Assembly (NCBI GenBank): GCA_025354845.1
Contig: JANXMD010000461.1
Location: 1 to 7,099, forward strand
From: Verrucomicrobiota bacterium
GTDB taxonomy: Bacteria; Verrucomicrobiota; Verrucomicrobiia; Limisphaerales; UBA9464
DNA length: 7,099 nucleotides
Reading direction: 5' to 3'
Below are positions 1 through 5,279 of the stretch, piece after piece. Position 1 is the stretch's first letter, and the number at the start of each line of letters is the position of its first letter. The position numbers were made by a program, and so were the translations under genes. A model generated the notes under the pieces. It was not told where the DNA came from. It did no database searches and worked only from the letters and a program-made list of their open reading frames with translations.

Positions 1-83
1 GCGGCGAGGACCGAACCGATCGACTCGTGGAGCGCGGCCACCTCGCCCCGGGTGAGGCCCGACGCCGCCCGCTCGGGGTGGAT
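1..83 (-). other. Fpg/MutM-like H2TH segment fused in frame to eboB (suspected chimeric junction)
   Basis: Residues 161-187 of the EboB frame begin IHPERAASGLTRGEVAALHE and continue as a helix ending SIGSVLAA. EboB proteins, as I recall them, continue at this point with a valine-rich strand and a DH(V/N)EE-type motif, which is absent from all three minus-strand frames here. The visible peptide instead matches the helix-two-turns-helix region of formamidopyrimidine-DNA glycosylase, where the pattern is roughly (G/R)IHPxRxAxxLtxxExxxLhxxIxxVL. The switch lies around bases 66-83, at an I-H-P-E-R stretch plausible in both families, so a short shared sequence could have driven recombination or a misassembly. 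The junction keeps the reading frame. Family identities are from memory of the alignments; the absence of a stop is seen directly. Confidence 0.55.
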
Positions 84-563
84 CCGGGAGTCCGCCTTCA
101 ACACCTCCAGAATCAGGCGGGTCCCTTTGAGCTTGTCTTCCAGATGCGGCGTGTGAACGAGGATCAATTGCTGCGTTCGCGCGGCCAGGTCCACGTGCCG
201 CTCCAACACCTGCAGCTCGTTGCGGGAGTTTTTGTTCAACCCGATTTCGCCAATTCCCAGAACGGTCGGCCGATCCAGAAACTCGGGAATAATGCCGATG
301 ACATCCTCGGCCAGTTTGACGTCCTCGGATTCCTTGGGGTTGATGCATAGCCAGCAGAAATGCGGCAGACCGTAGCGGCCGGCGCGGGCCGGCTCGTACT
401 CCGTCAATTGCCGGAAGTAATCACGAAAGCCGTCCACCGACGAACGGTCAAAGCCCGCCCAAAACGCCGGCTCGCACACCGCCGCGCAACCGGCGGTCAC
501 CATGTCGAGGTAGTCGTCGGTGGTGCGACTGACCATGTGTCCGTGGGGCTCAATGTAGCGCAT
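1..563 (-). CDS. eboB: EboB-like TatD-family metal-dependent hydrolase (3' end missing)
   Basis: The frame opens at the ATG at 563-561 and runs off the left edge, giving 187 visible residues. The N-terminus carries an HxH metal-binding pair (H7, H9), followed by SRTTDDY (12-18) and EPAFW (31-35). Further on are CINPKE (73-78), the GIGEIGLN strand with a probable metal-ligand glutamate (E106), and LVHTPH (135-140). These are the signature segments of the TatD-like amidohydrolases called EboB in ebo gene clusters, which are TIM-barrel enzymes. In cyanobacteria ebo genes are linked to export of the scytonemin precursor to the periplasm; the substrate of EboB is unknown. The gene lies 38 bp downstream of a small gene on the same strand and is probably co-transcribed with it. 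No Shine-Dalgarno site is visible. From about residue 162 the protein stops resembling EboB (see the separate entry for 1-83), so only about 160 residues are secure. An ordinary TatD DNase is less likely given the SRTTDDY/EPAFW pattern. Confidence 0.82.
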   Translation of the reverse strand, partial: MRYIEPHGHMVSRTTDDYLDMVTAGCAAVCEPAFWAGFDRSSVDGFRDYFRQLTEYEPARAGRYGLPHFCWLCINPKESEDVKLAEDVIGIIPEFLDRPTVLGIGEIGLNKNSRNELQVLERHVDLAARTQQLILVHTPHLEDKLKGTRLILEVLKADSRIHPERAASGLTRGEVAALHESIGSVLA

Positions 564-601
564 GGGGATCAGAGGAAGTAATTGACGTTGAAAATCGCCG
601 C

Positions 602-865
602 TCAATTTCCCGGCCACGCACCCGTTGCCCCCTTGCCTGGAGCGATGGCAATCGGGTCCACGGTGGGATCACTGAGGGTCAACAGAACGCTTTCCGCCCG
701 TTGGGGAGCACCTTCCGCCAAGTGCTGGAGCGCCTGCCGAAAGGCCGTCAGCCGAAAATCAGCCACGCCCCCGGCACGATCCACCCGGTCCAGAAACGCG
801 GCGAGGTCGATCAGCTTGCACCGTGCGTCCATGAAATAGAGGTCCAACACCTGCTGACGAGTCAT
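602..865 (-). CDS. Small conserved-looking protein of unknown function at the head of the ebo-like unit
   Basis: This is an 87-residue protein starting at ATG 865-863 and ending at TGA 604-602. It is acidic and mostly helical, with no signal peptide, membrane segment or cysteine cluster. The pattern is FMDARCKLIDLAAFLDR (residues 11-27), a middle helix rich in R, A, L and Q, then LSDPT (64-68) and a terminal KGATGAWPG (78-86). I recall similar short proteins in Planctomycetes and Verrucomicrobia next to ebo genes, but know no function. It occupies the place where eboA usually lies, directly upstream of eboB, yet is much shorter than EboA (roughly 200 residues or more) and I cannot align the two. 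The 38 bp gap to eboB suggests one transcript. The opposite-strand frames here look like shadows. Gene reality is fairly sure; function is unknown. Confidence 0.72.
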   Translation of the reverse strand: MTRQQVLDLYFMDARCKLIDLAAFLDRVDRAGGVADFRLTAFRQALQHLAEGAPQRAESVLLTLSDPTVDPIAIAPGKGATGAWPGN

Positions 866-1030
866 GAGTGCACCATACGCCGAAATCGAGTTCGCCCAAT
901 CTGAAATTGAAGCGGACCCCGATCATGGTCCCGTTTCCGCAGGGAAATCGACGGCGACACCGGGTCGCACCACCAGGAGGCTGCTCTTTTCCCTTTTCCT
1001 CCGCCCCCTTCCCCGCACAATTCCCGCCGA
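866..1030. promoter_or_regulatory. Divergent intergenic region between the ebo-like unit and the DHS-like gene
   Basis: These 165 bp separate two divergently transcribed genes and must hold both promoters. On the minus strand TTGGGC (899-894) and TATGGT (877-872) are 16 bp apart and would start transcription almost at the ATG at 865, giving a leaderless or nearly leaderless mRNA; the match is weak. A 5-bp inverted repeat GGACC/GGTCC (914-918 and 927-931) could be an operator but may be chance. Ahead of the plus-strand ATG at 1031 is a long pyrimidine-rich tract (about 984-1016) with no purine-rich ribosome binding site. No RNA gene is seen. Confidence 0.3.
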
Positions 1031-2212
1031 ATGAGTTCGAAAAAGTCCGCCCACCCGTTGTCGAAAAAGTACGCCGGCTATCCGCGCCTCAATCCGCTCG
1101 GCATCGGTCAGGACATCTCCGCCGCCGATCTCATTGACACGGCCCTGCTCGCCTACAACGGGGGACGCCTCCGCGAAGCCGCCCAATTGTTGACCCGCAA
1201 GATGCTGCCGGACGACGGATACATTGGACTGTCGCTCACCGGCGCCCTGACACCCGCCGGTCTGGGTAAGAGCTGCCTGATTCCATTGATGCGGGCCGGG
1301 TTCGTGGATTGGATCGTTTCCACCGGGGCGAACCTCTATCACGACCTGCATTTCGGACTCGACATGCATTTGCACAGCGGAACCCCGTTTCTCAACGACG
1401 TGGAACTGCACGAGGAAGGTGTCATCCGAATTTATGACGTGCTCTTCGACTACAACGTGCTGCTCGATACCGACGCTTTTGTGCGCGAGGTCATCCAGGG
1501 GCCCGAGTTCCAGCGGACGATGGGCACCGACGAGTTCCATTACCTGCTCGGCAAGTACGTCGCCGCGCGACAGAAGAAGCTCGGGATCAAGGACAGCTCC
1601 GTGCTCGCCACCGCCTACGAGTGCGGCATTCCCATCTTCACCAGCAGCCCGGGCGACAGCTCGATCGGCATGAACGTCGCCGCGATGGCCTTGCGCGATT
1701 CAAAGTTGATGTTCGACGTCAACCGCGACGTGAACCAGACCGCGGGCATCGTCTATCACGCCAAGAGCACCGGCCACACCAGCAGCGTGTTCATCCTCGG
1801 TGGCGGCAGCCCGAAGAACTTTATTCTCCAGACCGAGCCGCAGATCCAGGAGGTCATGGGCATCCAGGAAAAGGGTCACGACTACTTCCTGCAGTGCACC
1901 GATGCGCGTCCTGACACCGGCGGTTTGAGCGGGGCGACGCCGGCCGAGGCAGTGAGCTGGGGCAAGGTGGATCCGGACAAGCTGCCCGACTCGGTGGTCT
2001 GCTACACCGACAGCACGATAGCCCTGCCGCTGCTCACAGCGTACGTGACCGCCCGCGTGAAGCCGCGGAAGCTGAAGCGGCTGTACGACGACCGCGACGC
2101 CATTTTCGGCAAGGTCCGGGAGCGCTATCTGGCCACCGGAACGGTCGCCAAGATCACCACCAGCCGCAAGGTCGCCAAGCGCGCCAGCAGCATCGGTCTG
2201 CGAAAGAAGTAG
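1031..2212 (+). CDS. Deoxyhypusine synthase-like protein
   Basis: This 393-residue protein belongs to the deoxyhypusine synthase (DHS) family. In eukaryotes and archaea DHS moves the aminobutyl group of spermidine to a lysine of eIF5A/aIF5A, using NAD. Family features visible here are SLTGALTPAG (68-77), VSTGANLYHDLHF (96-108, dinucleotide-binding region), SSPGDSSIGM (205-214), a GGGSPKNF loop (257-264) and AVSWGK (307-312). K312 corresponds to the lysine that forms the enzyme-imine intermediate in human DHS (K329). Length is close to the usual 330-400. Bacteria lack eIF5A, and some bacterial homologues act in polyamine synthesis, for example homospermidine formation, so the substrate here is uncertain. 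The C-terminus (about 372-393) is lysine/arginine-rich and extends past the core. The ATG at 1031 is the first good start; no Shine-Dalgarno site precedes it. The gene stands alone and is followed by a terminator. Confidence 0.93.
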   Translation: MSSKKSAHPLSKKYAGYPRLNPLGIGQDISAADLIDTALLAYNGGRLREAAQLLTRKMLPDDGYIGLSLTGALTPAGLGKSCLIPLMRAGFVDWIVSTGANLYHDLHFGLDMHLHSGTPFLNDVELHEEGVIRIYDVLFDYNVLLDTDAFVREVIQGPEFQRTMGTDEFHYLLGKYVAARQKKLGIKDSSVLATAYECGIPIFTSSPGDSSIGMNVAAMALRDSKLMFDVNRDVNQTAGIVYHAKSTGHTSSVFILGGGSPKNFILQTEPQIQEVMGIQEKGHDYFLQCTDARPDTGGLSGATPAEAVSWGKVDPDKLPDSVVCYTDSTIALPLLTAYVTARVKPRKLKRLYDDRDAIFGKVRERYLATGTVAKITTSRKVAKRASSIGLRKK

Positions 2213-2226
2213 CCGCAGTCTCTGGG

Positions 2227-2253
2227 CGCCGCGGGACGACCCCGCGGCGTTTT
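2227..2253 (+). terminator. Rho-independent terminator of the DHS-like gene
   Basis: A perfect 9-bp GC stem, CGCCGCGGG (2227-2235) with CCCGCGGCG (2241-2249), encloses the 5-nt loop ACGAC and is followed at once by TTTT (2250-2253). It lies 14 bp after the TAG stop of the DHS-like gene and isolates it from the next gene. The U-tract is short, but stem strength and position make the call good. Confidence 0.85.
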
Positions 2254-2290
2254 AGCGTCAAGTTTCGGGGGATTCGGTCGATGGAAAGAG

Positions 2291-3172
2291 GTGGGCCACG
2301 CCCCTGAACGCACCCTCATTGTCCGGGTACGTTCGAGGAAACGCGGCCGCACGCCACCCGTGAATGCCGAACTTTCCCCCGATGTGGATCCCCGGCATAC
2401 CGCGGTTTCGTTCGGAGTCGTGTGCCCCCTCGCGGACACCACCGAACACGAGGCAACGGACGCGGCTCTCCGCGAGGCTAAAGACCAATATCCCGCCAAG
2501 TTGATCCACGAACTCCGGACACCACTTGGCGAAATCCTCGGTCTCGTTCGCCAGGTTCTCGACACCGACCTCCAGCCGCAGTCGCGACGGTGCCTGAACA
2601 CCGTGATTTCCACCGCCGGCGCTCTGCTGAAGCGTCTCGACGAAACCCAAGCCTCTGGCGGCGGCGGCCCGTTCGTGGAGATCAAGCCCGGTCCGACCGA
2701 TGGGGTGGATCGAATTCCTCAAAGGGTAAGCAGCCACCTGAACGCGGCATTTGCCGCCCTGATCGTCGGCGGGCTCGAACACGATGTGGTGGAGTCCATA
2801 CCGAGCCCGGCCCCGATGCGGCCGTCATTCCCCGAAGCGGATCCATTTGCCGCTGTGACCCCGATCCTCGCCGAGACCGCTGGGATGTTCTGTGAATCCG
2901 CACCGTTGCTTCACCGCAAACTCTGCGATGCCGCGGCGGCCGGAAACCTCGATCTGGTCCAGTTCACTGCCAGCTCGTTGAAGGGCTCAATCTCGGTCTT
3001 CCCGGGAGTCCGCGGCGCTGCTGAATGCCATCGGAAGGTTCAGGAAATCGAGGAATTTGCCGCACTGGAATTGTTGGAGCAGGTCCAGGAGCTCGCGCCA
3101 CTTCTGGAGCCCTACTTCGGACTGCTGCTGCATCATCTCGACGAGATCATCCATCCGCCGCACCACGCCTGA
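2291..3172 (+). CDS. Degenerate sensor-kinase-derived protein: HisKA plus HPt-like domain, no ATPase or receiver
   Basis: The open frame has 293 codons from a GTG at 2291. Residues 1-38 are arginine-rich and may be untranslated; GTG at 2360 is another possible start. Residues 39-67 resemble the end of a PAS/PAC domain and linker (GVVCPLADTTEHEATDAALR). Residues 68-118 are a HisKA helix pair with the phospho-accepting histidine in IHELRTPLGEILGL (H73). A PAS-HisKA-HATPase-receiver-HPt kinase would have several hundred more residues here, but only a low-complexity linker (119-185) follows, with no N, G1 or G2 ATP box and no receiver aspartate. Residues 186-285 resemble an HPt four-helix bundle (FCESAPLLHRKL, 200-211), but its signature reads ASSLKGS (227-233), with serine where the histidine of AHxLKGS belongs. 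It cannot phosphorylate itself and the HPt cannot relay phosphate. It is either a relic of internal deletion or a repurposed dimerising protein. It ends 11 bp from the convergent xth gene. Confidence 0.6.
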   Translation: MGHAPERTLIVRVRSRKRGRTPPVNAELSPDVDPRHTAVSFGVVCPLADTTEHEATDAALREAKDQYPAKLIHELRTPLGEILGLVRQVLDTDLQPQSRRCLNTVISTAGALLKRLDETQASGGGGPFVEIKPGPTDGVDRIPQRVSSHLNAAFAALIVGGLEHDVVESIPSPAPMRPSFPEADPFAAVTPILAETAGMFCESAPLLHRKLCDAAAAGNLDLVQFTASSLKGSISVFPGVRGAAECHRKVQEIEEFAALELLEQVQELAPLLEPYFGLLLHHLDEIIHPPHHA

Positions 3173-3183
3173 TTCCGAGGTGT

Positions 3184-3987
3184 CTAGCGCGACACCCGGG
3201 ATGCCGGCTTTTTGGCCGTAGTGGACAACGGCGCCGCTTCGAGCTGGATAGCCACCGGACAATGATCCGATCCGGGGATCTTCGCGTCGATCGACGCCGA
3301 CTTCAGAGCAGGACGCAATCGCGAGGAAATGAGGAAGTAGTCGATGCGCCACCCCACGTTCCGCGATCGGGCGCCGCCCATCGGACTCCACCAAGTATAG
3401 TGTCCGCCCCCTTTCTCGAATTCGCGGAACGTGTCCACAAAACCCGCCTTCACCACCGCGTCAAAACCCGCCCGTTCCTCGACGGTGAATCCATGGTTCC
3501 GCACGTTGGCCTTCGGATTCGTCAGATCGATCGCGGTGTGGGCAACATTCAAATCTCCGCACCAGACCACCGGTTTGACCCGGTCTAACGCGCAGAGATA
3601 AGCCAGAAAGTCGCAATCCCACTGCTGTCGGTAGGCAAGACGCGTGAGCTCACGCTGCGAGTTCGGCACGTACACGTTCACCAGGAAGAACCCGGGAAAC
3701 TCCACCGTGATCACGCGGCCCTCACGGTCGTGCTCTGCAATGCCAATGCCGCGCGTCACCTGGATCGGCCGTTCCCGGGTGAGGATCGCCGTGCCCGAGT
3801 ACCCCTTCTTCTCCGCCCAGTTCCAATGGGTTTCATACCGATCGGACCACACCGCTTCGACCTGATCCGGCCAGCACTTGGTCTCCTGAAGGCACAGCAC
3901 GTCCGGCGACTCCTGCTGCAGGTAGTCGAGGAAGTTCTTCTTCAGAACGGCGCGTAGGCCGTTGACGTTCCAGGAGATCAGCTTCAC
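3184..3987 (-). CDS. xth: Exodeoxyribonuclease III / AP endonuclease
   Basis: This 267-residue enzyme belongs to the ExoIII/APE1 endonuclease-exonuclease-phosphatase family. It cleaves DNA 5' to abasic sites and trims 3' ends in base excision repair in the cytoplasm. Catalytic motifs are all present: SWNVNGLRA (5-13, N7), LQETK (33-37, E35, Mg ligand), NVYVPNS (104-110, Y106), GDLNVAH (144-150, D145 and N147), and GSDHCPV (239-245, D241-H242 pair). Lesion-contact segments such as GHYTWWSP and VGWRIDYFL are also intact. The start is taken as GTG 3987-3985, because family members begin with MKLISWNVNG; the longer TTG-initiated frame at 4065 would overlap the upstream gene and adds a non-family N-terminus. 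The serine/lysine-rich C-terminal tail (252-267) is extra. It is the last gene of a probable operon, 55 bp after the comEA-like gene. Confidence 0.95.
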   Translation of the reverse strand: MKLISWNVNGLRAVLKKNFLDYLQQESPDVLCLQETKCWPDQVEAVWSDRYETHWNWAEKKGYSGTAILTRERPIQVTRGIGIAEHDREGRVITVEFPGFFLVNVYVPNSQRELTRLAYRQQWDCDFLAYLCALDRVKPVVWCGDLNVAHTAIDLTNPKANVRNHGFTVEERAGFDAVVKAGFVDTFREFEKGGGHYTWWSPMGGARSRNVGWRIDYFLISSRLRPALKSASIDAKIPGSDHCPVAIQLEAAPLSTTAKKPASRVSR

Positions 3988-4042
3988 GCGGGAAAGGATG
4001 CTGGGCCGCGCTCCTCGGGCCAGCCCGAATCGTTCGCGGCAA

Positions 4043-4414
4043 TCACTTTCCCGGACCGCCGCCAACCGTCACCCGGGGACGCAGCAATTCGAGGGTCTTG
4101 GGGCCAATGCCACTGACACGCTGAAGATCTTCGACCGAGGCGTAGGGCCGTCCGGCGATGATTCGATGGGCAAGAGCTTCGTTTACGCGCGGGAGCAGCT
4201 CCAAATCGGCCACCGAAGCCGTGTTGACGTCGAGGATTCGATGGGACCGTTCCGCGATCTGCTCGCGCGACTGGGGTTTGCCACACTGCTTCAATCCCAC
4301 CGCGGCGAGGAGTCCACCCACCGCGAGTGCAGCGAGTTTGGAAACCAGCCGTGACGTCACGCGGCGGGTCACCTGGCGGCCCAGTCCATCCAATGAATTC
4401 CCCGAGGCACTCAC
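4043..4414 (-). CDS. ComEA-like membrane-anchored helix-hairpin-helix DNA-binding protein
   Basis: This 123-residue protein has a short basic N-terminus (to about 22), one hydrophobic segment (24-43, AALAVGGLLAAVGL) and a C-terminal ComEA-type helix-hairpin-helix pair (60-118). The domain opens with LDVNTAS (61-67) and carries a canonical second hairpin, VSGIGPKTLELL (100-111). The first hairpin reads LPRVNEALAHRII, where the usual GIG turn is replaced by RVN, so DNA contact there may be weakened. In competent bacteria ComEA binds incoming duplex DNA in the periplasm; the topology here fits an N-in, C-out anchor. No other competence gene is in view. Cys44 follows the hydrophobic run but does not make a lipobox. 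The start is GTG 4414-4412 with a purine-rich AGGAA about 7 nt upstream, one of the few good ribosome sites here. It lies 19 bp after the DUF1080 gene. Confidence 0.85.
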   Translation of the reverse strand: MSASGNSLDGLGRQVTRRVTSRLVSKLAALAVGGLLAAVGLKQCGKPQSREQIAERSHRILDVNTASVADLELLPRVNEALAHRIIAGRPYASVEDLQRVSGIGPKTLELLRPRVTVGGGPGK

Positions 4415-4417
4415 GGC

Positions 4418-4428
4418 AGGTTCCTGGC
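4418..4428 (-). promoter_or_regulatory. Ribosome binding site of the comEA-like gene
   Basis: On the minus strand CAGGAA lies about 7 nt ahead of the GTG start at 4414, just after the TGA of the DUF1080 gene (4436-4434). It supports the GTG start over internal GTG codons and indicates translation from a shared mRNA with the DUF1080 gene. Confidence 0.5.
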
Positions 4429-4433
4429 GCAGT

Positions 4434-5126
4434 TCAGTTCAGCTTGCGAACCCAGATGTTCCGATAGTGCACCGGATTTCCGTGATTCTGGAGCAGCAAC
4501 GGTCCGGTCGGCGTCGCACCGCTGAAGCGCGCCGCGGTTGTGGCATCGCCCTTTACCAGAATATGATCCTGCACCAGAACTCCGTTGTGCAGCACGGTGA
4601 ACGATCCCGGGACTACAACGCCGTCCGCGCCGGGCTTCGGTGCGTGGAACACGATGTCGTACTGCTGCCATTCCCCCGGCTTGCGGCAAGCATTCACCAG
4701 CGGTGCGTTGTGACCGTAGAAGGAGGCTGCCTGGCCGTTGAAGTAGGTCTTGTTGTTGTAGGAGTCGAGCACCTGAATCTCGTATCGGCCCTGAAAATAC
4801 ACGCCGCTATTGCCACGCCCCTGACCCTCTCCGTTCACTTCCACCGGGCTTGCCCATTCCACATGCAGTTGGATGTCCCCGAACTGCTCCTTGGTCATGA
4901 TGCCGCTCTCCTGAACCTCGGCAAACCCGTTCTCCACCTTCCACGCCGGCTCGCCGCCCTTCTCGCTGGTCCAGGCCGACAGATCCTTCCCGTCAAAAAG
5001 AACCATGGCATCGGAAGGGGCGCTTCCCTGGGTGCCCGGGGTCACCACCGCGGGTTCGGTTTCCGCGGCAAATGCAGAATGGAGGCACAGCAGGCTGGTA
5101 GTGAGTAGCAGGGACGGCGTTTTCAT
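4434..5126 (-). CDS. Secreted DUF1080 protein (3-keto-disaccharide hydrolase domain)
   Basis: This 230-residue protein has a Sec signal peptide: a lysine at position 2, a hydrophobic core LLLTTSLLCL (6-15) and a cleavage site after AFA at about residue 20. The mature part is one DUF1080 (3-keto-disaccharide hydrolase, PF06439) jelly-roll domain. It starts with LFDGKDLSAW (43-52) and continues through a GDIQLHVEW strand (83-91) and RGNSGVYFQGRYEIQVLDSY (104-123). It ends with GPLLLQNHGNPVHYRNIWVR (208-227). The family is expanded in Verrucomicrobia and Planctomycetes and acts on sugars in the periplasm or outside the cell; the substrate of this copy is not known. It is the first gene of the probable operon with the ComEA-like and ExoIII genes, an association that looks positional rather than functional. 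ATG 5126-5124 is chosen because it gives the signal peptide; no strong Shine-Dalgarno site is present. Confidence 0.92.
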   Translation of the reverse strand: MKTPSLLLTTSLLCLHSAFAAETEPAVVTPGTQGSAPSDAMVLFDGKDLSAWTSEKGGEPAWKVENGFAEVQESGIMTKEQFGDIQLHVEWASPVEVNGEGQGRGNSGVYFQGRYEIQVLDSYNNKTYFNGQAASFYGHNAPLVNACRKPGEWQQYDIVFHAPKPGADGVVVPGSFTVLHNGVLVQDHILVKGDATTAARFSGATPTGPLLLQNHGNPVHYRNIWVRKLN

Positions 5127-5279
5127 GATTTAGGGCGGGACCTGGGGTGGGCGATGAACGAATCAGGACGGCACGCGCCGAAGGCGAATTCAACCTAGAA
5201 ACGGTGGTTCAAACCAGAAAGCCAACGCAGAACGCAGGCCCTGACAAGCCGATCTCATGTCCTTAGGCTCTTACCCAGA
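5127..5279. promoter_or_regulatory. Divergent intergenic region with a weak sigma-70-like promoter for tcdA
   Basis: The region separates the DUF1080 gene (minus) from tcdA (plus). On the plus strand CTGACA (5241-5246, five of six to TTGACA) and TAGGCT (5264-5269, three of six to TATAAT) are 17 bp apart. Transcription would begin about 5276, nearly at the ATG at 5280, so tcdA may be leaderless; no Shine-Dalgarno site is visible. On the minus strand there is no convincing promoter. A small CGCC/GGCG hairpin lies near 5175-5186. Nothing else is apparent. Confidence 0.3.

Noticed and set aside
923..1540. 205-residue minus-strand frame overlapping the DHS-like gene
   Set aside because: Antisense shadow; the plus-strand frame has full DHS family motifs.
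2258..2782. Minus-strand 174-residue frame opposite the kinase-derived gene
   Set aside because: It shows no domain pattern, whereas the plus strand carries HisKA and HPt-like patterns, and it runs through the terminator region.
3988..4065. N-terminal extension of the exonuclease III frame from a TTG codon
   Set aside because: It overlaps the comEA-like stop and lacks family sequence; the GTG at 3987 gives the standard KLISWNVNG start.
4158..5108. Long 316-residue plus-strand frame opposite the comEA-like and DUF1080 genes
   Set aside because: It lacks any domain pattern, and the minus strand encodes a signal peptide, a DUF1080 domain and helix-hairpin-helix motifs.
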